A stretch of DNA of 64,000 nucleotides from Paractinoplanes durhamensis. GTDB taxonomy: Bacteria > Actinomycetota > Actinomycetes > Mycobacteriales > Micromonosporaceae. Position 1 is the first letter of the stretch, and each line of letters starts with the position of its first letter. The position numbers and the translations under genes are program-made. The stretch covers positions 1 through 64,000 of the forward strand of contig NZ_BOML01000046.1 in assembly GCF_016862175.1 (NCBI RefSeq), written 5' to 3'. The notes below the pieces were generated by a model. It saw nothing but the letters and a program-made list of their open reading frames with translations. It was not told the origin of the DNA and made no database searches. Positions 1 through 8,166 of the stretch are shown here, piece by piece.

Positions 1-95
1 GGGCGATCAGCTGCGGGCGATCAGCTGCGGGCGATCAGCTGCGGGCGATCAGCTGCGGGCGATCAGCTGCGGGCGATCAGCTGCGGGCGATCAGC
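1..95. repeat. 14-bp tandem array over a stop codon
   Basis: Six perfect head-to-tail copies of GGGCGATCAGCTGC plus a partial seventh, running off the left edge of the window. The unit contains TCA, which on the minus strand is the TGA that ends the phosphodiesterase gene. That gene stops in the sixth copy, so the remaining copies are 3' untranslated. There are no spacers, so this is a minisatellite and not a CRISPR array. Confidence 0.95.
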
Positions 96-1237
96 AAGGG
101 GATCGTCATCTCGGCGGCGGTGAGGGCGCCGTGGTAGGCGATCAGCTTGCCGATGATCGAGGGCTCCACGTGGCCGGCCAGGATGACCGCGCGGTCGCGG
201 CAGATCACCACGATCTCGCCGATCCGGCCCAGGTGGTCGGCGGGGACCGGGCCGAACCAGCCCTCGGCGATCGCCTCTTCTCTGGTCAGGACGGAGGCGG
301 CGGGGCCGAGCACGCCCTGCCAGGCGGCGATCACGTCGGCCTGGGCGCCGGGGGCCGGATAGAGGTAGCGGACCCGCGGCTCACCGGCCACCGTCGCCAC
401 CCCGGCCGACAACTCCGGAATGGCGGCCATGTCGAAACGGCCGGTGAGCGGGACGTTGAGCTGACCGTGGTCGGCCACGACCAGCAGCGCCGACCGGGCC
501 GGCAGGCCGTGGACCAGGCGGTCCAGCAGCGTGTTCACGTCGGCGGCCGCCGATCGCCAGCTGTCCGCGTCGACGCCGTCCTCGTGCCCGGCCTTGTCCA
601 GGTCGGGGTGGTAGCCGTAGACGATGCCGGGGCCGGCCGACAGCGCGGCGAGCATCTCGGCGGCCAACTCGCCGGGGTTCGCGGCGCCGGCGAACGTCGC
701 ACCGCGGTTCGCGGAGACGCTCAGCCCGGTCCCGGCGTACTCCGGCCGGCTGACGACGGTGACCGGCACGCCGGCCGCCACCGCCCGCTCGAAGGTCGTC
801 GGCACCGGCTGCCAGCTGCGCGGATCGGGGATGTCGTCCCAGTGGATGTGGTTGAGGATCGAGCCGTCCGGCTGCCGCACGGTGAAGCCGAGCACGCCGT
901 GCGCGCCGGGCAGCGCGCCGGTGCCCACGGTGACCAGGCTGACCGGGGTGGTCGACGGGAAGCCGGCGGTCAGCGTCCGCGAACCGGCCGCCAGGTCGGC
1001 GAGGACCGGGGCGTGCGGGGCGGCGACCGGCAACTGGTACGCGCCGAGGCCGTCCACCAGCAGCACCGCGACCCGGTCGACCCCGTCGAGCGGCGCCGCG
1101 AGCCCGAGGACGTCGACCGCCCCGGGCACCCCCAGCACCGCGCAGACGCTGGGCATCAGGTCGGCGAGGCTCCCCGACCCGTAGGCGGGCCGGACGGTCG
1201 CGAAGGCCGAGGCCGGCAGCCGGTCGTCGGGGATCAT
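77..1237 (-). CDS. alkaline phosphatase superfamily phosphodiesterase
   Basis: Probable type I phosphodiesterase/nucleotide pyrophosphatase-like hydrolase, 386 residues. Family signatures are visible: the first metal-ligand segment VLLVDGLG (Asp62), the nucleophile segment GFPSTTPVS (Thr96/Thr97), the GAHGVLGF loop, and later metal-ligand segments YGYHPDLDKAGHEDG and VVADHGQLN. No signal peptide is evident, so it is probably cytosolic. Its ATG overlaps the stop of the upstream methyltransferase gene in an ATGA, which implies translational coupling. The substrate cannot be read from the sequence. The last codons and the stop lie in a 14-bp tandem array. Confidence 0.85.
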   Translation of the reverse strand: MIPDDRLPASAFATVRPAYGSGSLADLMPSVCAVLGVPGAVDVLGLAAPLDGVDRVAVLLVDGLGAYQLPVAAPHAPVLADLAAGSRTLTAGFPSTTPVSLVTVGTGALPGAHGVLGFTVRQPDGSILNHIHWDDIPDPRSWQPVPTTFERAVAAGVPVTVVSRPEYAGTGLSVSANRGATFAGAANPGELAAEMLAALSAGPGIVYGYHPDLDKAGHEDGVDADSWRSAAADVNTLLDRLVHGLPARSALLVVADHGQLNVPLTGRFDMAAIPELSAGVATVAGEPRVRYLYPAPGAQADVIAAWQGVLGPAASVLTREEAIAEGWFGPVPADHLGRIGEIVVICRDRAVILAGHVEPSIIGKLIAYHGALTAAEMTIPLLIARS

Positions 1238-1980
1238 CGGCGGCGGGCGAAGAGGTGCAGCTGGGAGGCGATGTCGCGGAACGGCGGCCGGGCCGACAGC
1301 GCCAGCTCGAGGTCGAGCAGGGCCTGCGGGTCCTCCTCGACGACGGTGGCCGGCAGGAGATCGGTCAGAACGCGTACGCCATGGATCTCCTCGACCTCGA
1401 GGCCCGCCGAGCGCAGGAGAGCCCCGGCGGTCTCCGCGTCGTAGCGGCGGCGCAGCGTGTCGCGCGCGCCGGCATGCCCGTCCTCGTCGTTGACCAGCGC
1501 CAGCGCCGACCGCAGATGGCCGTTGATGGCTCGCCCGAGGACGGCCGCGGCCCGGCTCGCCACCAGCACGCTGACCGCGCCGCCGGGGCGCAGCGCCGCC
1601 ACGATCGCGGCGACCACGTCGGCCGGCTGGTCGACGACCTCGAGCACCGAGTGGCAGAGGATCAGGTCGACGCTGCCCGGTTCGACCAGGCCGGCGAGCG
1701 CGTCGCCGTCGCCCTGCACGGCGCGCACCCGCGCGGCCACCCCGGCGTCGGCGGCCCGGCGGGTGAGGGCGGCGAGCGCGTCGGGGCTGGCGTCGACGAC
1801 GGTGACGGTGTGTCCCGACTGGGCGAGCGGCACGGCGAAGCCACCGGTGCCGCCCCCGACGTCGAGGACGGTCAGCTCGCGTCCCTCGTTTCGTTCCAGC
1901 TCACGGCGCAGCACCGCCCAGACGGCGGCGGTGCGGGCGGGGACGAGCGGTCGGGCCGTGCGCGTCGATGCGGTTTCCAC
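1234..1980 (-). CDS. class I SAM-dependent methyltransferase
   Basis: About 248 residues with a Rossmann methyltransferase core: SAM-binding motif I VLDVGGGTGGF, an acidic strand-2 end VVDAS, and the post-core LILCHSVLEVV. It resembles the methyltransferase-11/UbiE-like group; the acceptor is unknown. I chose the GTG giving VETASTRTARPLV. An in-frame ATG 13 codons upstream (2019) is possible, and a still longer reading would run into the inhibitor gene on the same strand. The stop codon overlaps the start of the phosphodiesterase gene, so the two form a coupled pair. Confidence 0.8.
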   Translation of the reverse strand: METASTRTARPLVPARTAAVWAVLRRELERNEGRELTVLDVGGGTGGFAVPLAQSGHTVTVVDASPDALAALTRRAADAGVAARVRAVQGDGDALAGLVEPGSVDLILCHSVLEVVDQPADVVAAIVAALRPGGAVSVLVASRAAAVLGRAINGHLRSALALVNDEDGHAGARDTLRRRYDAETAGALLRSAGLEVEEIHGVRVLTDLLPATVVEEDPQALLDLELALSARPPFRDIASQLHLFARRR

Positions 1981-2030
1981 ACGGGCAGCGTATCGGCCTG
2001 CGCCACCGGTTACCGGCATCGCCCAGCGGC

Positions 2031-2420
2031 TCAGAAATCGAAAAGGGCACCCGTCGCGCGGCGCATCTCGCACATGTTGCCGAATTTGTGACTCCACGTG
2101 ACCGGAACGCCGCGCCAGTCGCCGGTGATCTCGGCGGTCACCGGCGCGTAGATCAGGAAGCAGGCGTTCCGGGCCGGCTCGATCCGGTCGACCTGCCCAT
2201 CGACCAGCGCCAACTCCGCACAGGCAAGGTCGGGATGCGGGTGCCCACCGCCGGCCGGGTCGCATTCGAGCTTGACCGCATCGGCGAACCCGGAATCCGC
2301 CATGTAACTCAGCGTCAGCTTCGAGCTCCCATAGCCGCCCGGGTGGTCCCGCGGACCATCCGCCGCTCCGCCGGCAACGAGCGCGGCTGACGCCGCCAGG
2401 GCCAGGACGGTGTTGATCAT
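2031..2420 (-). CDS. SSI-type subtilisin inhibitor, secreted
   Basis: Serine protease inhibitor of the Streptomyces subtilisin inhibitor family (MEROPS I16), 129 residues. An N-terminal Sec signal (INTVLALAASAALVAGG) is followed by the family core: LTLSY strand, LECDPAGG, four cysteines in the conserved order, TGDWRG, and FGNMCEM near the C-terminus. By alignment with SSI (C-P-M|V-Y), the reactive site reads C-F-L|I-Y, so P1 is Leu and P1' is Ile. That would favour subtilisin- or chymotrypsin-like targets over trypsin. The ATG at 2420 has a purine-rich GGGAGAGAG upstream; a longer in-frame ATG at 2468 has no such support. Confidence 0.88.
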   Translation of the reverse strand: MINTVLALAASAALVAGGAADGPRDHPGGYGSSKLTLSYMADSGFADAVKLECDPAGGGHPHPDLACAELALVDGQVDRIEPARNACFLIYAPVTAEITGDWRGVPVTWSHKFGNMCEMRRATGALFDF

Positions 2421-2505
2421 GGTGAGCTCTCTCCCGCTTTTGGTGACTTTTACTGCGTACGCCACCAAAGGTTCTTTTTCAGCAAAGCGGCAGAATACCG
2501 ACCGA

Positions 2506-5500
2506 TCACCGGAAGTCGCGGGATGCCGGCGTGACCGGCGGGGTGGCCGCGTCGAGCCGATCCGCGACCAGGTTGAGCACCCCCTCGGCCTTCTCCAGGC
2601 GCCCGCGAACGATCAGCGCCGAACTGGTCCGCGCCACCCGCCGATACCGCTGCCACAACCCCGGTGAGCAGGTCACATTCAGCATCCCGGTCTCGTCCTC
2701 CAGGTTCACGAACGTCACCCCGCCCGCGGTCGCCGGCCGCTGCCGATGGGTGACGATCCCGCCCACCCGGATCCGGGTCCCCGCCTCCACCACCCCGAGC
2801 TGCGCGATCCGCAACGCCCCCACCCGCTCGAACTCCTCCCGCAGGAACTGCGCCGGATGCGCCTCCGGCGACAGCCCGGTCGCCCACACGTCCGCGACCA
2901 GCCGATCCACCTCGTTCATCCCGGGCAGCATCGGCGCGTCGGTCCCGGTCACCGTCCCCGGCAACCGGTCCGGCCGGTCCTGCGCGGCCGCCCCGGCGGC
3001 CCAGAGCGCCTCCCGGCGGGAAAGCCCGAAACCGGCGAAGGCATCAGCGGTGGCGAGAGCTTCCACATGCGAAGTTCCACATCCGGTACGCCGGGAAAGG
3101 TCGGTCATGCTGCGATACGGCCCATTCGCCCGCCGCTCCGCCTCGATCGCCTCGGCCAACTCCGTCCCGATCGTGCGGACACTCGCCAGCCCCTGCCGGA
3201 CGGCCGGCCCGCCCAGCCCCCACGCCTGCGGCGGCTCGTCCGCACCGGCCTTCTTCTTGCCGTCCGGCTCCTGCTCCAGGACGGCGGCGGCGTCGCTGAG
3301 GTTGATGTCCGGCCGGCGCACCTCCACCCCGTGCCGGCGGGCGTCGTCGACCAGCGACTGCGGCGAGTAGAAGCCCATCGGCTGCGCGTTCAGCAGCGCC
3401 GCGCAGAACGCCGCCGGGTGGTAGCGCTTGAGCCAGGCACTGACGTAGACCAGGTACGCGAAGCTGATCGCGTGGCTCTCCGGGAAGCCGTAGTTCGCGA
3501 ACGCGCACAACTTCACATACAGGTCGTCGGCCAGCTCGCCGCCGATCCCGTTGGCCGCCATCCCCTGGTAGAGACGCTCGCGCATCTCCTCCATGAGCCG
3601 CACCGACCGCTTCGAGCCCATCGCCCGGCGCAGCTTGTCCGCCTCCAGCGGGGTGAATCCGGCCGAGTCCATCGCGAGCTGCATCAACTGCTCCTGGAAG
3701 AGCGGCACGCCCAGCGTCTTCTCCAGGGCCCGGGCCATCGTCGGGTGCGGCATCTCCCATTTCTCCAGGCCGTTCTTGCGGCGGATGTACGGATGGACCG
3801 AACCGCCCTGGATCGGTCCCGGCCGGATCAGCGCCACCTCGACCACCAGGTCGTAGAAGACCTGCGGCTTGAGCCGGGGCAGGGTCGCCATCTGGGCCCG
3901 GCTCTCCACCTGGAACACCCCGACCGAGTCGGCCTTGCACAACATCTCGTAGACGTACGGATCGGACGGCCGGATGTTGGTGAAGTCGAGTTTGGACTCG
4001 ATCATGTCGAACGCGTAGTGCAGCGCCGACAGCATGCCCAGGCCCAGCAGGTCGAACTTGACCAGGTTGATCGCGGCGCAGTCGTCCTTGTCCCACTGCA
4101 GCACGGTCCGCCCCGGCATCCGGCCCCACTCGACCGGGCACACCTCGCTCACCGGACGGTCGCAGATCACCATGCCGCCGGAGTGGATGCCGAGGTGCCG
4201 CGGGAACGTCTGCAGCTCGTTCGCGTACGCCACCACCTGCTCGGGGATGTCCTCGACATCGACCGTGGCGACACTCCCCCAGCGGTCGATCTGCTTGCTC
4301 CACGCGTCCTGCTGACCGGGCGAAAACCCAAAAGCCTTTGCCACATCCCGTACGGCTGACCGCGGCCGGTAGGAGATGACGTTGGCGACCTGTGCGGTGT
4401 GCCGGCGGCCGTGCCTGCGGTAGACGTACTGGATGACCTCCTCGCGCCGGTCCGACTCGATGTCCACGTCGATGTCCGGCGGCCCGTCCCGTTCCGGCGC
4501 CAGGAACCGCTCGAAGACCAGGTCGTACTCGAAGGCGTCCACATTGGTGATGTAGAGGGCGAAGCAGACCGCCGAGTTCGCCGCCGAGCCGCGCCCCTGG
4601 CAGTAGATGTCCGCCTCCCGGCAGAACCGGACGATGTCGTAGACGATCAGGAAATATCCCGGGAAGTCGAGCTCTTCGATCATCCGCAACTCGTACTCGA
4701 GCTTCGCGTAGACCTCCGGCATCTCCTCCCGCGTCCCGTAGCGGGCCCGGGCGCCGCGCATGGTCAGCTCGCGCAGCCAGCTCATCTCGGTGTGCCCCGC
4801 CTCCGGGATCGGGAAGGCCGGCAGCTGCGGCGCGACCAGCTGCAGGTCGAAGGCGATCTCGGCGCCCAGCTCCGCGGCCCGTTCGACCACCCCCGGGTAG
4901 GCGGCGAACCGGCGCGCCATCTCGGCGCCGCTGCGCAGGTGGGCGGTGCCGGCCGCGGGCAGCCAGCCGTCGATCTCGTCGAGGCTGCGCCGGGCCCGGA
5001 CCGCGGCCACGGTGGTGGCGAGCCGGCGCCGGGCCGGGGTCGCGTAGTGCACGTTGTTGGTGGCGACCGCGCTCAACCGGCGGCTGCGGGCGAGCTGGTG
5101 GAGCACGTCGTTGCGGTCGTCGTCGTAGGGGTGACCGTGGTCGGTCAGCTCGACCACCACGTTCCCGGCGCCGAACAGCTCGACCAGCCGGTCCAACTCG
5201 CCGGCCGCCGGCCCGACCCCGCCGGTGGCGAGGGCGTCCGGGACCAGCCCCTTACGGCAGCCGGTCAGCACCAGCACGTGCCCCGCCAGCGTCTCGGCGA
5301 TCCGCTCCACCGAGCCGTAGTCCGGTTTGCCCTTCTCGGCCCCCGCGAGCTGGGCCTCGCCGATGGTCCGGCCCAGCGCGGCGTAGCCCGCCGCGTCCCG
5401 GGCCAGCACCAGCAGATGCCGGCCGGCCGGATCGGGCTCGCCGTTCTGCGGCCTGGTCAGGCCGAGCGAGAGCTCCGCCCCGAAGACGGTCGGCAGCCGC

Positions 5501-5904
5501 AGGTTCGCCGCCGCCTCGGAAAACCGGACCACGCCGTAGAACCCGTCGTGATCGGTGACGGCCAGCCCGGTGAGCCCCAGCCGCGCCGCCTCCTCGGCGA
5601 GTTCCTCCGGGTGACTGGCCCCGTCGAGGAAGCTGAAGTTGGTGTGACAGTGCAGCTCGGCGTAGGGGACGGCGGTCTCGGTGGCGCGCACCAGCGCCGG
5701 CGCCTGGTAGGGCTGCCGTTTCCGGCTCCAGGCCGGCGAATCCCCGCCGTCCGCGTCCACCGCCAGCGGATCCACGGTGAACGGCTGCCGCCGCTGCTCG
5801 CCGATCCGGTGGGTGCCCTCCTCCGGCGGCGGCGGTTTCACCGGCCGGCCGGTGAGCTCCTGCTCCAGCTCCGACCAGGACTTACGCGGGTTGTGAAAGC
5901 CCAT
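2506..5904 (-). CDS. dnaE2: error-prone DNA polymerase DnaE2 (ImuC)
   Basis: C-family translesion polymerase, the catalytic member of the ImuA-ImuB-DnaE2 mutasome; 1132 residues, normal for actinobacterial DnaE2. A PHP domain covers about residues 80-290 (LHCHTNFSFLDG, TDHDG). The polymerase core carries the catalytic acidic motif PDIDVDIE (residues 476-483), with later GRGSAANS and PGPIQGG segments and a C-terminal OB-fold near residue 1050 (IRVGGIVTHRQ). It is transcribed in the same direction as imuA and imuB upstream; 155 bp holding an 18-bp repeat array separate it from imuB. No LexA box is visible immediately upstream, so damage induction would come from the promoter ahead of the HEPN gene. 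Confidence 0.95.
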   Translation of the reverse strand: MGFHNPRKSWSELEQELTGRPVKPPPPEEGTHRIGEQRRQPFTVDPLAVDADGGDSPAWSRKRQPYQAPALVRATETAVPYAELHCHTNFSFLDGASHPEELAEEAARLGLTGLAVTDHDGFYGVVRFSEAAANLRLPTVFGAELSLGLTRPQNGEPDPAGRHLLVLARDAAGYAALGRTIGEAQLAGAEKGKPDYGSVERIAETLAGHVLVLTGCRKGLVPDALATGGVGPAAGELDRLVELFGAGNVVVELTDHGHPYDDDRNDVLHQLARSRRLSAVATNNVHYATPARRRLATTVAAVRARRSLDEIDGWLPAAGTAHLRSGAEMARRFAAYPGVVERAAELGAEIAFDLQLVAPQLPAFPIPEAGHTEMSWLRELTMRGARARYGTREEMPEVYAKLEYELRMIEELDFPGYFLIVYDIVRFCREADIYCQGRGSAANSAVCFALYITNVDAFEYDLVFERFLAPERDGPPDIDVDIESDRREEVIQYVYRRHGRRHTAQVANVISYRPRSAVRDVAKAFGFSPGQQDAWSKQIDRWGSVATVDVEDIPEQVVAYANELQTFPRHLGIHSGGMVICDRPVSEVCPVEWGRMPGRTVLQWDKDDCAAINLVKFDLLGLGMLSALHYAFDMIESKLDFTNIRPSDPYVYEMLCKADSVGVFQVESRAQMATLPRLKPQVFYDLVVEVALIRPGPIQGGSVHPYIRRKNGLEKWEMPHPTMARALEKTLGVPLFQEQLMQLAMDSAGFTPLEADKLRRAMGSKRSVRLMEEMRERLYQGMAANGIGGELADDLYVKLCAFANYGFPESHAISFAYLVYVSAWLKRYHPAAFCAALLNAQPMGFYSPQSLVDDARRHGVEVRRPDINLSDAAAVLEQEPDGKKKAGADEPPQAWGLGGPAVRQGLASVRTIGTELAEAIEAERRANGPYRSMTDLSRRTGCGTSHVEALATADAFAGFGLSRREALWAAGAAAQDRPDRLPGTVTGTDAPMLPGMNEVDRLVADVWATGLSPEAHPAQFLREEFERVGALRIAQLGVVEAGTRIRVGGIVTHRQRPATAGGVTFVNLEDETGMLNVTCSPGLWQRYRRVARTSSALIVRGRLEKAEGVLNLVADRLDAATPPVTPASRDFR

Positions 5905-5982
5905 ACCCGCCCCCTGCCGGTGCCGATGCCGGCCACGCCGGCCACCGGCGGCTCCGTCGTGCCGCCATCTCGGTCATAGATC

Positions 5983-6070
5983 GCCCCTCAGCCGTAGCCC
6001 GGCCCTCAGCCACAGCCCGGCCCCCAGCCACAGCCCAGCCCTCAGCCACAGCCCCGCCCTCAGTCATAGA
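5983..6070. repeat. 18-bp array between imuB and dnaE2
   Basis: Three near-perfect 18-bp units (GCCCTCAGCCACAGCCCG and variants at 6002, 6020 and 6038), flanked by a 19-bp variant and a truncated unit. The imuB stop (6060-6062) lies in the last unit. The heptamer TCATAGA occurs at both ends (5974 and 6064), as if the 3' end of imuB had been copied outwards. The minus-strand reading frames through it are low-complexity and are not called as genes. Confidence 0.9.
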
Positions 6071-8165
6071 TGGCCTCCACCGCCCAGTGGCCGCCGGCCA
6101 AGGCCAGCAGCAGCGCCCGGCCGTCGGTCAGCGCCACCTGAAATCTCGCCCGCCGCCGACTCTCGCCGGCTGCCCACCAGCGTTCGTCGACCGGCCACGG
6201 GCCGGCCCACCCGCTGATCTCGATCGGGCCGCCGCGCTCCACCACCAGGGCGGCCGGCTCGCCGGTCAGCTCCAGGCGGGCGCTGACGCCGACCGGGGTG
6301 CCGCTCTCGTCGAGCACCACCGCGGCCAGCGGATGCAACGGCACCACCGCGGGCGAGGGTTTCGGCAGCCGGCCCGGCCACGGCGGCAACCCGACCACGG
6401 GCGCGGCCGCCTGCCCGCCTTTACGCCGCCCCGGCGGAACGGTCACCACCGTGAGCCCAGCGGGCGGGCTCACGGATTCCGCACTGTCCCGGCCGGCTCC
6501 GGCCGGGGCCGGCTCGACGGCCGGGCTCGCCGATTCCGCACTGTCCCGGCCGGCTCCGGTCCCGGCCGGGCCGGCGGCCGGTGCCGCCTCCTCGAGGCCT
6601 CGAATCGGCGCGGGGCTGCCCTGGGCGGGACCTTCCTCCTTACCCCCGCGCTTACCTGTGCGCGACGAAACCGGCAGGTGGGAGACCGTTGCGAGGCCCT
6701 CCTGTTCCGCGGCGGGAGCGGGCCGGCGGGACGACAGCTCGATCACTTCGGCGTCGGCGTCGGCGGGCTCCGGGCGTACGCCAGGAAGCGGCGGCGCCGG
6801 AACGCCTGGGTCTTGGGTCTCGGGGTTCTCCGTCTCCGGATCTTCGGGGAGGGCGGGGACCAGGGAAAGTGTGGGCAGCGGGGTGGCCTCGGCGTAGGTC
6901 TGCAGCGGGACGGTGGTCAGATCCGGGATGGGGTCGTGGTGCGGGGCGGTGGGGTGGTGCGGGTCCCGTTCGTCGCCCCAGGGGATCAGGCGAATCTGGT
7001 CGTCGGCGGAGCGGCCGCCGGTCGGGATCGGTGTCACCAGGGACTCCGGGCCCAGCAGTCCCTGCACCCGGCTGAAGGCCCGGTGGGCCCGCTCACGGTC
7101 GGCGCCGGCGTCGCCCCACAGGCCCGGTTGGAGTCCGAGATGGACCAGGACGCCGTCGGGGATCAGGCGCAGCCGCACCAGACCGGCCGTCGGACGGGCC
7201 GGGGCGCCGCGACGGGCGCCGGTGAGCCAGCCGTCGAGTTGCCAGCGGACCCGTTCGGCGATGGCGGCCGCGGTCAGGGTGCCGTCGTGCCGCCACACCC
7301 GGTGCAGCTCCTGGCCGTCCGCGGTGACCGCCTCGATGCCGAGCCGGGTGCAGGCCAAGCCGTGCGCAGCCAGCCGGTCGTGCAGGCGCTCGGCCAGATT
7401 CTTCCCGGCGAACGCGGCCACGTCGACCCGGTCCAGCGGTTCGTCGTAGGTGTCGGCGACGTCCAGGTCCAGGGGCGGCTGCCGGACCGCGAGCGGACGG
7501 TGGTCGCGGCCCGAGGCGAGCCGATGCGCGAGCGCGCCGTCGAACCCGAACCGGGTCAGCACATCCCCGGCCGGCAGCGCCGCGAAGTCGCCGAGCGTCT
7601 TCACCCCCAGGCGTTTGAGCAGGTCGACCAGCTCCGGCCGCTCCAGCGCGCTGATCGGCATGCCGGCCAGGAACGCGACGGTCTCCCCGTCACCGAGCAC
7701 CCGGCCGTCGCGGGCCGCGAGCCCCGCCGCGAACACTCCGTCCGCGATCCCGACCTGACTCTCCACCGCGCAGACCTCGGCGATCTGCTCGACGATCCGC
7801 TCGGCCGCGGCTTCCTCACCGCCGAAATACCGGGCCGGGCCGCGAGCGGCCAGCGCACAGGCCCCCGGCCGGATCACCTCGACCCCCACCGCGACTTCTT
7901 CGACCGCGGCCACAACCGGCTCGAAGGCCCGGGCATCCCGCCCCGGATCATGATCAACAACAACAAGCCGCGGTGACCGGCTCTGCGCTTCCCGCCGCCG
8001 AAGCCCTCGGCGCACGCCGTCCTGCCGCGCCGCCTCCGAACAGGCGATCACCCGGTTCTCCCGCAGCACGGCCACCGGCCCGGCCGCCGGCACCCCGTCA
8101 ACGATCTCCGCCGCCGTCACCGGCCAATCCGGACACCACACCAGCAGCGTCCGCACCTCACCCAC
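6060..8165 (-). CDS. imuB: ImuB, inactive Y-family polymerase
   Basis: Mutasome adaptor that links DnaE2 to the beta clamp; about 701 residues. The N-terminal half aligns with Y-family polymerases, but the catalytic acids are missing. The first strand reads LLVWCPDWPV where active enzymes have D-x-D, and the usual S-[IL]-D-E segment is replaced by VIRPGACAL. Little-finger-like sequence (GVKTLGDFAALP) follows, then a long Pro/Ala-rich linker and a conserved-looking C-terminus (IEISGWAGPWPVDERWW). The start is GTG at 8165, one base after the imuA stop, or GTG at 8156 giving VRTLLVW. Upstream in-frame codons run through the imuA repeat tail and are not part of this gene. Confidence 0.9.
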   Translation of the reverse strand: MGEVRTLLVWCPDWPVTAAEIVDGVPAAGPVAVLRENRVIACSEAARQDGVRRGLRRREAQSRSPRLVVVDHDPGRDARAFEPVVAAVEEVAVGVEVIRPGACALAARGPARYFGGEEAAAERIVEQIAEVCAVESQVGIADGVFAAGLAARDGRVLGDGETVAFLAGMPISALERPELVDLLKRLGVKTLGDFAALPAGDVLTRFGFDGALAHRLASGRDHRPLAVRQPPLDLDVADTYDEPLDRVDVAAFAGKNLAERLHDRLAAHGLACTRLGIEAVTADGQELHRVWRHDGTLTAAAIAERVRWQLDGWLTGARRGAPARPTAGLVRLRLIPDGVLVHLGLQPGLWGDAGADRERAHRAFSRVQGLLGPESLVTPIPTGGRSADDQIRLIPWGDERDPHHPTAPHHDPIPDLTTVPLQTYAEATPLPTLSLVPALPEDPETENPETQDPGVPAPPLPGVRPEPADADAEVIELSSRRPAPAAEQEGLATVSHLPVSSRTGKRGGKEEGPAQGSPAPIRGLEEAAPAAGPAGTGAGRDSAESASPAVEPAPAGAGRDSAESVSPPAGLTVVTVPPGRRKGGQAAAPVVGLPPWPGRLPKPSPAVVPLHPLAAVVLDESGTPVGVSARLELTGEPAALVVERGGPIEISGWAGPWPVDERWWAAGESRRRARFQVALTDGRALLLALAGGHWAVEAIYD

Positions 8166-8166
8166 G

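Noticed and set aside
5882..6067. Small minus-strand frame before dnaE2 (AEG/AGG repeats)
   Set aside because: It is the translated 18-bp array; it has no ribosome site and overlaps both real genes.
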